DNA from: CAZZIQ01 sp964654355
Lineage (GTDB): Bacteria; Pseudomonadota; Gammaproteobacteria; GCF-002020875
Direction of reading: 5' to 3'
Length of the DNA stretch: 54,548 bases
Assembly: GCA_964654355.1 (NCBI GenBank)
Contig: CAZZIQ010000002.1
Location: 1-54,548 of the forward strand
Shown here: positions 22,687 to 31,800 of the stretch, in pieces
Layout: every line of letters starts with the position of its first letter
Position numbering within the stretch: position 1 is the first letter of the stretch
Program-made: the position numbers and the translations under genes
The notes under the pieces: model-generated
The model's input: only the letters and a program-made list of their open reading frames with translations
Told to the model about the DNA's origin: nothing
The model's database searches: none

Positions 22687-25296
22687 GTGAGCAAGAATCT
22701 CGTCATCGTCGAATCCCCGGCCAAAGCACGCACCATCGAAAAGTTTCTTGGTGAGGACTTCAGCGTCGTTTCCAGTATGGGCCACATCCGCGACCTGACC
22801 AAGGGTGGCGTGACCCTGCGTTGCAAGGACCGCAAGGTAGACACCGAATATGCGGTTGATGACGACAAGAAGAAGGTCATTGCCGACCTGAAGAAGCGGG
22901 CCAAGGCGGCGGAAGTCGTCTGGCTGGCGACGGATGAGGACCGCGAAGGGGAGGCGATTGCCTGGCATCTCGAGGAGGTGCTCGGCTTGCAGGACAAAAT
23001 CACCAAGCGTATCGCCTTTCATGAAATTACCAAGCCGGCGATTCTCAAGGCGATCGCCAATCCGCGCGAGATTGATCGTGATTTGGTGAATGGTCAGCAG
23101 GCACGCCGTGTGCTCGATCGTTTGGTGGGTTTCGAGCTGTCGCCGGTGTTGTGGAAGAAGATTCAGACCGGGCTTTCCGCGGGGCGTGTGCAATCGGTGG
23201 CGGTGCGTTTGGTGGTCGAGCGTGAGCGCGAGATCAATGCCTTCACGCCTGTTTCAAGTTTCAAGGTTATTGCTACCGTTGAAACCGAGGCTATGGACCA
23301 GTTTGCCGCGCGACTTCCGAAAGACCTGACATCACTTGAGAATGCCGAAGACTTATTAAAGCGTCTGCAGGGGAAGTCGGTGCGTGTTGGTGCGGTCGAA
23401 CGCAAGCCGGCGCGCCGCGCGCCGCCGCCGCCGTTCACCACATCAACTCTGCAGCAGGCCGCGTCTTCGCGTTTAGGCTTCACCTTGCGTCAGACCATGT
23501 CGCTGGCGCAGCGCTTATATGAGTCGGGCAAGATCACCTACATGCGTACCGACTCAGTCAATATGTCTGAACAGGCCTTGGCGCAAGCGGGTGAGTACGT
23601 TAGCAAGACCTTTGGTAAGGATTATGCTGAGCGCCGCCAGTACAAGACTAAATCCTCTTCGGCGCAGGAAGCGCATGAGGCGATTCGCCCAACCGATTTC
23701 ACAATTGACGAAGTTTCCGGCGAGCGCAACGAACAGCGTTTGTATCGTTTGATTTGGGAGCGTGCGCTTGGCTCGCAGATGAGTGATGCGCGTTTCGAAC
23801 GCACCACTGCAACGCTGCACCCTGAAGGGGTGGAAGAGCATTTTGTCGCCAAGGGCGAAGTGCTGACCTTTGATGGCTTCTTGCGAGTGCAATTGGGTGC
23901 GGGCAAATCGAGCAAGCAAGAATCCGATGCTGGTGACGATGAGGCCGATGACAATGATGACAAACGCCTGCCGCCATTGGAGCCGGATCAAATCTTGGAT
24001 TTGATCAGCGTTGTTGCCGAAGAACAATTTAGCCGTGCGCCGGCGCGTTTCACCGAGGCCAGTCTGGTGCGTAAGCTCGAAGAAATGGGCATTGGTCGCC
24101 CATCCACTTATGCGCCGACCATCACTACGATTCAAAACCGCGGTTATGTGACTAAAGAAGAGCGCGAAGGTACCGAGCGTACGGTGCGCCGTATTCGTAT
24201 GGACCGTAAACCGGTTGAGCGCGATGACCGTACCGAAATTACCGGGCGCGATCGTGGCAAGCTTTTCCCGAGTGATATTGCCGGAATCGTGACTGACTTT
24301 TTGGTTAAGCAGTTCGAAGAGGTCATTGACTATCAGTTCACCGCGAAGGTGGAAGAACAGTTTGATGAGATCTCAGAAGGTCGGCGTGATTGGCAAGAAA
24401 TGATTTGCGCCTTCTATCAGCCGTTCCATCAAGACGTTGAAGCCGCAGAACTCGTTTCTCGCGAGGAAGCGGCGCAGGTGCGTCAGTTAGGAAACGATCC
24501 TGAAACAGGTCGGCCTGTGAGTGTGCGCGTGGGTCGTTATGGCGTGTTTGCACAGATTGGTACGCGTGATGATGAAGAGAAGCCGCAGTTTGCTGGATTG
24601 CGTGCCGATCAGCGCATGGACGCGGTAACCCTTGAAGACGTGTTGCCGCTCTTCAAGTTGCCACGTCACATTGGCCAAACTGAAAACGGTGAAGATGTCA
24701 GCGTCAACACAGGTCGCTTTGGCCCCTATGCGAGCCTGATGCATCATGAGATCGCTGAGCGAGTAGAAGCCTGGGGCGAGAAGGGGATTGGCCTGTTGCC
24801 ACGACATGTCTCGATTGATCCGCATGACCCGCACAGTATCGACATTGAGGCGGCGATGCCATTAATTGAGGCTAAGCGCGCAGAAGACAATGAAAAAGAA
24901 TTGCGCTTGTTTGAAGGTGAGCGCATTCAGGTTTTGGATGGTCGTTGGGGGCCGTACATTACCGATGGCTTCAAGAATGCCAAGGTCGACAAAGAAGCCG
25001 ACCCAACCCAGCTGACCCTGGAACAGTGCCAAGAAGCGCTTGGTAAAGTCGATAAAGTGCGCAAGCGTCTGTCCAGCCAGTTTCATGGTGGTGGTTATCT
25101 GCTGCATTACGAGCCCGAAGGCGGCCTGCCGCATGCAACGCTAAAGACCAGCGACGCAAAGGCGAAGAAGGCCATTGAGTTTGCCAAGCAGTTGGCCGAT
25201 GAAGGTCTTCGGATTCGCGTCATCTCCGCTTCAGGCGCAGCGCAATTGCGGTTGCAAGAAAAACGCGCTGCGGCGGCGGCCAAGAAGAAAAAATAA
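22687..25296 (+). CDS. topA: DNA topoisomerase I, zinc-finger-less form
   Basis: This 869-residue type IA topoisomerase relaxes negative supercoils. It starts with GTG at 22687 (SKNLVIVESPAKARTIEKFLG). The TOPRIM domain has DEDREGEAIAWHL, and the catalytic Tyr285 is in GKITYMRTDS. The C-terminal third has no CxxC zinc fingers. Instead it carries topoisomerase C-terminal repeats, seen as GRYGVFAQIG, GRFGPYASL and GRWGPYITDG, and ends in a lysine-rich tail (AAAAAKKKK). The E. coli enzyme is of similar length but ends in zinc fingers, so this is the alternative architecture known in several proteobacteria. Confidence 0.97.
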   Translation: MSKNLVIVESPAKARTIEKFLGEDFSVVSSMGHIRDLTKGGVTLRCKDRKVDTEYAVDDDKKKVIADLKKRAKAAEVVWLATDEDREGEAIAWHLEEVLGLQDKITKRIAFHEITKPAILKAIANPREIDRDLVNGQQARRVLDRLVGFELSPVLWKKIQTGLSAGRVQSVAVRLVVEREREINAFTPVSSFKVIATVETEAMDQFAARLPKDLTSLENAEDLLKRLQGKSVRVGAVERKPARRAPPPPFTTSTLQQAASSRLGFTLRQTMSLAQRLYESGKITYMRTDSVNMSEQALAQAGEYVSKTFGKDYAERRQYKTKSSSAQEAHEAIRPTDFTIDEVSGERNEQRLYRLIWERALGSQMSDARFERTTATLHPEGVEEHFVAKGEVLTFDGFLRVQLGAGKSSKQESDAGDDEADDNDDKRLPPLEPDQILDLISVVAEEQFSRAPARFTEASLVRKLEEMGIGRPSTYAPTITTIQNRGYVTKEEREGTERTVRRIRMDRKPVERDDRTEITGRDRGKLFPSDIAGIVTDFLVKQFEEVIDYQFTAKVEEQFDEISEGRRDWQEMICAFYQPFHQDVEAAELVSREEAAQVRQLGNDPETGRPVSVRVGRYGVFAQIGTRDDEEKPQFAGLRADQRMDAVTLEDVLPLFKLPRHIGQTENGEDVSVNTGRFGPYASLMHHEIAERVEAWGEKGIGLLPRHVSIDPHDPHSIDIEAAMPLIEAKRAEDNEKELRLFEGERIQVLDGRWGPYITDGFKNAKVDKEADPTQLTLEQCQEALGKVDKVRKRLSSQFHGGGYLLHYEPEGGLPHATLKTSDAKAKKAIEFAKQLADEGLRIRVISASGAAQLRLQEKRAAAAAKKKK

Positions 25297-25300
25297 TCCC

Positions 25301-25906
25301 ATGTCGCGACGCCGCGACAGCGCTTTACATCAGGAGTGGGCTCAGATCGCCGGCCGCATCTTGGCGGAAGGTTGGGCGGAAGGGTATGCCGATGCGCGTG
25401 AACGAGCCGCCGATGAGTTAGGTCTTTCTGCGCAAACGCGTGATGCACCCAACAATCGTGAGATTGATGCGGCCATGCGCGCCTATCAAGCTTTATTTCT
25501 TGCTGAAGAAACCGCTGCACGTGTGCGAGCACAGCGCGAAGTCGCGATGCGTTTGATGCTGGAGCTGGAATCGTTTGAGCCGCGTTTAGTGGGTCCAGCT
25601 CTTGCAGGTACAGCAACGCAGCAGACACCCATCAACCTGCACGTCTTCTCCGATGACCCCACCGCGCTGGAACGGTTTTTTCATGAAAAGCGGGTTCGTT
25701 TTGATGCGGATGCGCGCATATATCGTTTTGGTGGTGGGCGCGAAGAGCCGAGGCCGCTGTATCGCGTGAACTATCAAGATGAAGCGGTCGAAGTGGCCTT
25801 GTTTCCCGAAGTGGGTTTGCGTCAGTCGCCGTTATCCGCGCTCGATCAGCACGCAATGGAGCGTGCGACCCGTGCGCAAGTGGAAGCTTTATTGGTGAAT
25901 ACATGA
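25301..25906 (+). CDS. Conserved protein of unknown function downstream of topA
   Basis: This 201-residue soluble protein starts at the ATG at 25301, 4 bases after the topA stop. The N-terminal half is strongly helical and charged; the C-terminal half holds FGGGREEPRPLYRVNYQDEA, which looks like a small alpha/beta fold. I recall similar proteins beside topA, sometimes annotated as nucleotidyltransferase-like, but no catalytic motif is clear enough here to repeat that. Its stop overlaps the next start as ATGA, so it is co-translated with its neighbour. Confidence 0.75.
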   Translation: MSRRRDSALHQEWAQIAGRILAEGWAEGYADARERAADELGLSAQTRDAPNNREIDAAMRAYQALFLAEETAARVRAQREVAMRLMLELESFEPRLVGPALAGTATQQTPINLHVFSDDPTALERFFHEKRVRFDADARIYRFGGGREEPRPLYRVNYQDEAVEVALFPEVGLRQSPLSALDQHAMERATRAQVEALLVNT

Positions 25907-26214
25907 AGATTCCAGCACATTTCTGTGACGTGCAGGCAGAGCCACAGCTACGCGAAGCGATCGTGGGCTGGCTTAAACAAATACCGCTAGATCAATTGCC
26001 TAGACTCACCTTCGGACAAATTGAGCCGGACTCACTCGAGATTTCGATCCTGTCGATCAAGCGCGGCGATCAGGAGACAGAGGTTGTCCTACAGATTTGG
26101 TTCAAAGAAACCATGACAGGATCGAGTTGTGGTTTCGAAGCGTCGCCCGAGGCGGGCTACGCTGAGGTTGTCTTGGCCATGGATTGCGCATCAGTAACTG
26201 CGCAGTTCCGCTAG
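25903..26214 (+). CDS. Small protein of unknown function
   Basis: This 103-residue soluble acidic protein has no recognisable domain. It has three cysteines (HFCDV, SSCGF, MDCAS) that form no metal-binding spacing. It begins in an ATGA overlap with the preceding gene, and its TAG stop overlaps the stop of the convergent malic enzyme gene (CTAG at 26211-26214). Expression with the 201-residue protein is likely; the role is unknown. Confidence 0.7.
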   Translation: MKIPAHFCDVQAEPQLREAIVGWLKQIPLDQLPRLTFGQIEPDSLEISILSIKRGDQETEVVLQIWFKETMTGSSCGFEASPEAGYAEVVLAMDCASVTAQFR

Positions 26215-27452
26215 GGCGATGCAAGGACGCCGCTGTCTTTGGCAGCTTGTGCTACAGCGCCGGAAACGCGTTCACGTAGGCGGCTATCGAGAGGCTTCGG
26301 CAAGATGTAGTCACGACCAAAAGCCAGAGTATCCAGCTTGTAGGCCTTGAGCACATCAGCGGGCACCGGTTCGCGGGTAAGGTCGCGCAGCGCACGGACC
26401 GCAGCCATCTTCATTTCCAGGTTGATCGTGCGTGCACCAACATCCAGCGCGCCACGGAAGATGTAGGGAAAGCCGAGTACGTTATTGACCTGATTCGGAT
26501 AGTCGCTGCGTCCGGTGGCCATGATTAAATCATCGCGTGTGGCATGTGCCAGCTCCGGTGCGATTTCTGGGTCCGGGTTGGAGAGTGCAAAGACGGTCGG
26601 ATTGGCTGCCATGCTTGTGAGCATCTCAGCACTCAGCAGATCCGCACCCGACAAACCAATGAACACATCGGCGCCGTTCATGGCGTCAGCTAGTGTGCGC
26701 TGGTCGGTTACGCGTGCGAAGGATTGCTTCCATTCGTTGAGGTCGTCGCGTTCCCTGTGAATGACGCCTTTGCGATCCACCATGGTGAGGTGTTCTTTTT
26801 TTGCACCGAGACCGACGAGCAGGTTCATTGAGGCAATCCCAGCGGCACCGGCTCCGAGACAAACGATCTTGGCGTCTTCAATCTTTTTATTGCTGAGTTC
26901 CAGAGCATTGAGCAGGCCTGCCGCGATGATGATGGCGGTGCCGTGTTGATCATCATGGAACACCGGAATATTGAGGCGCTCAATGAGGGCTTGTTCGACT
27001 TCGAAGCAACGCGGGGCCGCGATGTCTTCAAGGTTGATCCCGCCAAAGGTGGGCGCAATGCGTGCGACGGTTTCAATCAGTTCCTCACTGCTGTTCACGT
27101 CCACTTCAATGTCGAACACATCGATGTCCGCAAATTTTTTGAACAGGACGCCTTTACCTTCCATCACCGGTTTGGCGGCGAGCGGGCCAACATTGCCGAG
27201 ACCCAGTACCGCTGTGCCATCACTGATCACAGCAACCAAGTTGCGGCGACCGGTGTAGAGGTCGACATCGGCAGGGTTTTCCGTAATCGCACGCACGGGT
27301 GCGGCAACGCCTGGTGAATAAGCCAGCGTAAGATCGCGCTGGGTATCGCAAGGCTTGGTGATGAAGGTGGCAAGCTTTCCGGCGGGCGAGGAAGCGTGAT
27401 ACGCCAACGCATCTTCGCGTAGCGCCTTGGCTTTGTCTTCGGGGCTGCTCAC
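26211..27452 (-). CDS. Malic enzyme, short form without phosphotransacetylase domain
   Basis: This 413-residue enzyme oxidatively decarboxylates malate to pyruvate. Key segments are LAYSPGVAAPVRAI, the malate-binding region around GLGNVGPLAAKPVMEGKG, VFHDDQHGTAI (metal-binding acids) and the nucleotide fold IVCLGAGAAGIAS. The coenzyme, NAD or NADP, cannot be fixed by eye. It lacks the C-terminal phosphotransacetylase-like domain of MaeB. The start is GTG at 27452, 3 bases after the gltD stop, so it is the third gene of a gltB-gltD-malic enzyme unit, linking NAD(P)H supply to glutamate synthase. Confidence 0.93.
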   Translation of the reverse strand: MSSPEDKAKALREDALAYHASSPAGKLATFITKPCDTQRDLTLAYSPGVAAPVRAITENPADVDLYTGRRNLVAVISDGTAVLGLGNVGPLAAKPVMEGKGVLFKKFADIDVFDIEVDVNSSEELIETVARIAPTFGGINLEDIAAPRCFEVEQALIERLNIPVFHDDQHGTAIIIAAGLLNALELSNKKIEDAKIVCLGAGAAGIASMNLLVGLGAKKEHLTMVDRKGVIHRERDDLNEWKQSFARVTDQRTLADAMNGADVFIGLSGADLLSAEMLTSMAANPTVFALSNPDPEIAPELAHATRDDLIMATGRSDYPNQVNNVLGFPYIFRGALDVGARTINLEMKMAAVRALRDLTREPVPADVLKAYKLDTLAFGRDYILPKPLDSRLRERVSGAVAQAAKDSGVLASP

Positions 27453-27455
27453 AAA

Positions 27456-28862
27456 TCAGACTTCGAGGAAATCAAGGATGCCTTCGGCAGCCTTACGACC
27501 ATCCCACACCGCACTGACCACGAGGTTGGAGCCGCGCACGATGTCACCACCGGCGAACACCTTCGGGTTGCTAGTCTGCTTGGTGTAGTCCTGTTCTTCT
27601 GCGGCCAATACACGATCACGATCATCGGTTGCGATGTTGGCGCCGGTCAGCCAAGCAGGCAGGTCAGGCTGAAAACCAAAGGCCACGATCACGCGATCAC
27701 AGGGGATGATTTCTTCGCTGCCCGGTACAACTTCGGGGCGTCGGCGGCCACGTTCATCCGGTTCGCCTAGGCGAGTTTCCACTACCTTCAGACCTTCCAC
27801 TTTACCGTGACCGACCACTTCCAGTGGCTGGCGGTTGAAGCGGAATTCCACGCCTTCTTCTTTGGCGTTCGCGACTTCGCGCGCAGAGCCCGGCATGTTC
27901 GCTTCATCACGACGATAGGCGCAGATCACGCTTTTCGCACCCTGACGAATCGAGGTGCGAGTGCAATCCATGGCGGTATCACCACCGCCCAGTACCACGA
28001 CGCGCTGGTCCGACATGTCAATGAAATCTGCAGCGCTCTTTTCCAGGCCAAGGCAGCGATTCACATTAGAGATCAAGAAATCGAGGGCTGGATAGACGCC
28101 CTCAAAGTCCTCACCGGGAATGCCGCCTTGCATGTATTTATAGGTGCCGATGCCGACGAACACAGCGTCATAGTCGCGCTCAAGATCCGAGAACGAGATA
28201 TCCTTGCCCACTTCGGTGTTGAGCTCAAAGCGGATCCCCATTTCTTCCAGAATCGCGCGGCGATTCTGAACGATGGTTTTTTCCAGTTTGAATTCTGGGA
28301 TGCCGAAGGTGAGCAGGCCACCGATTTCCGGATGACGATCAAAAACCACCGCCTCGACGCCATTGCGCGCCAGCACATCTGCACAGCCCAAGCCGGCTGG
28401 GCCGGCGCCAATGATGGCGACTTTTTTGCCGGTGGGCTGCACGCCAGAGAGATCGGGACGCCAGCCTTGAGCGAAGGCTTGGTCACTGATGTAGCGTTCG
28501 ACGGCACCAATGGTGACGGCGCCAAAGCCATCGTTTAGCGTACATGCGCCTTCACACAAACGGTCTTGCGGACAGACGCGGCCACAAATCTCGGGCAGCG
28601 AGTTGGTGCGATGAGAGAGCTCTGCCGCTTCTTGCAGATTGCCTTCGGCAATCAACTTCAGCCAATGCGGAATGTGGTTGTGCACGGGGCACTTCCACGA
28701 GCAATACGGGTTGCCACAAGAGAGACAGCGATCGGCCTGCACGGCTGCAGCTTGTGCATCAAATTGGCCGTAGATTTCCTTGTATTCGGTAACGCGAACC
28801 TCTGCCGCAACCTTCTTCGGGTCTTGGCGCTGTACATCAATAAACTGAAAGACGTTGCCCAT
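27456..28862 (-). CDS. gltD: Glutamate synthase small subunit
   Basis: This 468-residue flavoprotein feeds electrons from NADPH to GltB. The N-terminal cysteines CLSCGNPYCSWKCP and CGRVCPQDRLCEGAC hold 4Fe-4S clusters. FAD binding is at VAIIGAGPAGLGCADVL and NADPH binding at VVVLGGGDTAMDC; the C-terminal FAGGDIVRG motif completes the fold. Its ATG overlaps the gltB stop by one base (TAATG), so the two subunits are coupled. Confidence 0.97.
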   Translation of the reverse strand: MGNVFQFIDVQRQDPKKVAAEVRVTEYKEIYGQFDAQAAAVQADRCLSCGNPYCSWKCPVHNHIPHWLKLIAEGNLQEAAELSHRTNSLPEICGRVCPQDRLCEGACTLNDGFGAVTIGAVERYISDQAFAQGWRPDLSGVQPTGKKVAIIGAGPAGLGCADVLARNGVEAVVFDRHPEIGGLLTFGIPEFKLEKTIVQNRRAILEEMGIRFELNTEVGKDISFSDLERDYDAVFVGIGTYKYMQGGIPGEDFEGVYPALDFLISNVNRCLGLEKSAADFIDMSDQRVVVLGGGDTAMDCTRTSIRQGAKSVICAYRRDEANMPGSAREVANAKEEGVEFRFNRQPLEVVGHGKVEGLKVVETRLGEPDERGRRRPEVVPGSEEIIPCDRVIVAFGFQPDLPAWLTGANIATDDRDRVLAAEEQDYTKQTSNPKVFAGGDIVRGSNLVVSAVWDGRKAAEGILDFLEV

Positions 28863-31800
28863 TACGCAGCCCTCGTCTGGGTGGCGAGCAGATCAGCCAG
28901 TTCAAGCGCTTTCGGCTTGACCAACCAGAACAGGCCACTGAAATCGGCGAACTCATTCGCAATCTTGCGGCTCCAGGCACTGCCGGTGAGCGCAGCATGG
29001 CGCTCAATCAAGCTGAGGAGATGATCTCGGTACGGTTGCATCGGCTCGGGGGTGAGGCGATGGATGTCGACCAGCTCATGGTTATAGCGATCGACGAAGG
29101 CTTGTTCCATGTCGAGGACATAGGCCAAACCACCGGTCATTGCCGCGCCAAAGTTGAGGCCGGTGCTGCCAAGAACAGCAACGATGCCGCCCGTCATGTA
29201 TTCACAACCGTGATCACCGACCCCTTCCACTACGGTTGTGGCACCTGAGTTGCGCACGCCGAAGCGTTCGCCTGCCGTGCCGGCTGCGAATAGTTCGCCA
29301 CCGGTAGCGCCATACAAGCAGGTGTTGCCCATGATCGGGGTTTCGTGTGAGCGATACGCGGCATTTTTGGGTGGGTGCAATACCAGGCGGCCGCCGGCCA
29401 TACCTTTGCCGACGTAGTCGTTGGCATCGCCTTCCAGTGTCAGGTGCAGGCCGCCGGCATTCCAGACGCCGAAGCTCTGACCCACGTTGCCTTGCAATGC
29501 GATTTCGAGTGGTGTGCTTTCCATGCCGAGGTTGCCGTGACGCTTGGCGATTTCGCCAGAGAGACGGGCGCCAATGGAACGGTCGGTATTGCGCACTTGG
29601 TAGCTGAAGCTGCCACCGCGCTTGTTCTCAATCGCCGGCAAGCAGTCACGCACCATCTGTTCCGCTAACTCGGCGGTATCAAACGGTACGTTACGCGCGT
29701 CTTGCACAGTGTGCGGCTTATCTGCTGGGATGTTGCCGTGTCCACGCAGAATTGGCGAGAGGTCCAGATTGCTTTGTTTGTCACTCAGACCCGTGGCCGC
29801 TTCGAGTAAATCGCTACGCCCGACCAGTTCATCGAAGCTGCGAATGCCAAGCTGGGCCATCCATTCGCGCGCTTCTTCTGCAACAAAGCGGAAGTAGTTG
29901 ATGACCATCTCCGGCAGACCCTTGAAGTGCTTTTCGCGCAGTGTCGCATTCTGTGTCGCAACACCGGTCGCACAATTATTGAGATGGCAGATACGCAGAT
30001 ATTTACAACCCAGCGCCACCATCGGGCCGGTACCAAAGCCAAATGACTCGGCGCCGAGCATGGCTGCCTTGACCACATCTAGGCCGGTTTTTAGGCCGCC
30101 ATCGGTTTGCAGGCGGACTCTGCCGCGCAAATCGTTGGCGCGCAGGATTTGGTGTGTCTCAGACAGTCCCAGTTCCCACGGTGATCCCGCATATTTCACG
30201 GAAGTCAGCGGGCTGGCACCGGTGCCGCCATCATGACCGGCAATGGTGATGAGGTCGGCATAAGCCTTGGCCACACCAGCGGCAATCGTGCCGACGCCGG
30301 CTTCTGCGACCAGCTTCACGGAAACCAAGGCATCGGGATTGACTTGTTTAAGGTCAAAGATCAGCTGTGCCAAATCTTCGATTGAATAGATGTCGTGATG
30401 CGGCGGTGGGGACACCAGCGTGGTGCCTGGGTTGCAGAAGCGCAGGCGTGCAATTAGGTCGTTGACCTTGTTGCCGGGCAGCTGGCCGCCTTCCCCGGGC
30501 TTCGCACCCTGTGCGACCTTAATCTGAAGCACTTCAGCATTCACCAAGTAATGCGGAGTGACACCAAAGCGCCCGGAAGCAATCTGCTTAATCTTGGAGA
30601 CTTTGTTGGTACCGTAGCGTGCAGGATCTTCGCCGCCTTCTCCTGAGTTGGAGCGACCCCCCAGCGTGTTCATGGCAATCGCGAGGGCTTCGTGCGCTTC
30701 CGGTGACAGTGCACCAAGCGACATCGCCGCGGTGTCAAAGCGCTTAGCAATGTTTTCCCAGGGCTCCACCTGATCCAGCGGGATGGCTTGGGTCTTGTCG
30801 CTGAGTGCAAACAGGTCGCGTAATGCTGCAACACCACGACCGTTCACATGCTTGGCGAAGACGCGGTAATCATTCATCTCGCCGCTCTGCACCGCCTTCT
30901 GTAGGGACTGCACCACATCCGGGTTATAGGCGTGGTATTCGCCGCCATGCAGGAACTTGAGTAGGCCACCCTGACGAATCGGCTTGCGCTGATTCCAGGC
31001 TTCACGCATCAAGACACGTTGATCGTTTTCGAGGTCAGCAAAGCGACTGCCTTGGATGCGGCAGGTCGTGCCCTTGAAACAGAGATCCACCACTTCACGG
31101 TGCAGACCTACGGCTTCAAACAATTGCGCACCGCGATAACTCGCAACTGCAGAAATCCCCATCTTCGATAGGATCTTGTACAGGCCTTTGTTGATGCCCT
31201 TACGGTAAAGCGCAGCCGCATCGCTAGCAGTGATGTTGCGCAAATCGTCTTGGGCGATCAGGTCATGCAGCACTTCGTAGGCCAGCCACGGATGGACGGC
31301 CGTCGCACCGTAGCCAATCAGGGTTGCAAATTGGTGCGGGTCGCGCGCGGTTGCCGTATCAATAATCAGATTGGCATCACAGCGCAGACCGGTGCGGACC
31401 AGATGATGATGCACCGCGCCGGTTGCAAGCAGGGCATGGACCTGAGGGCGATTTGCCTGCATCGCGCGATCACTGAGGACCAGTAAAACCTTACCGGCTC
31501 GCACGGCGTCTTCGGCGTCTTTGCACAACTGCTTAATCGCACCGTGCAGCGAACCACTTGGGTCATAACCGAGGTCCAACACCTGATGCGGATAATCGTT
31601 GGTATGCGTTTCGAGCAAGGCGCTGAACTTGCCGCGTGACAACACTGGCGAGTCGATGATCAGGCGCTTGGCGTGATCTGCAGTCTCTTCGAAAAGGTTG
31701 AGCTCACGACCGAGGCAAGTCTCCAGCGACATGACGATCTGCTCGCGCAGGGGGTCGATCGGTGGGTTGGTGACCTGAGCGAATTGCTGCCGGAAGTAGT

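Noticed and set aside
27807..28538. A 243-codon plus-strand frame opposite gltD
   Set aside because: It is a shadow of a gene with clear FAD, NADPH and 4Fe-4S motifs.
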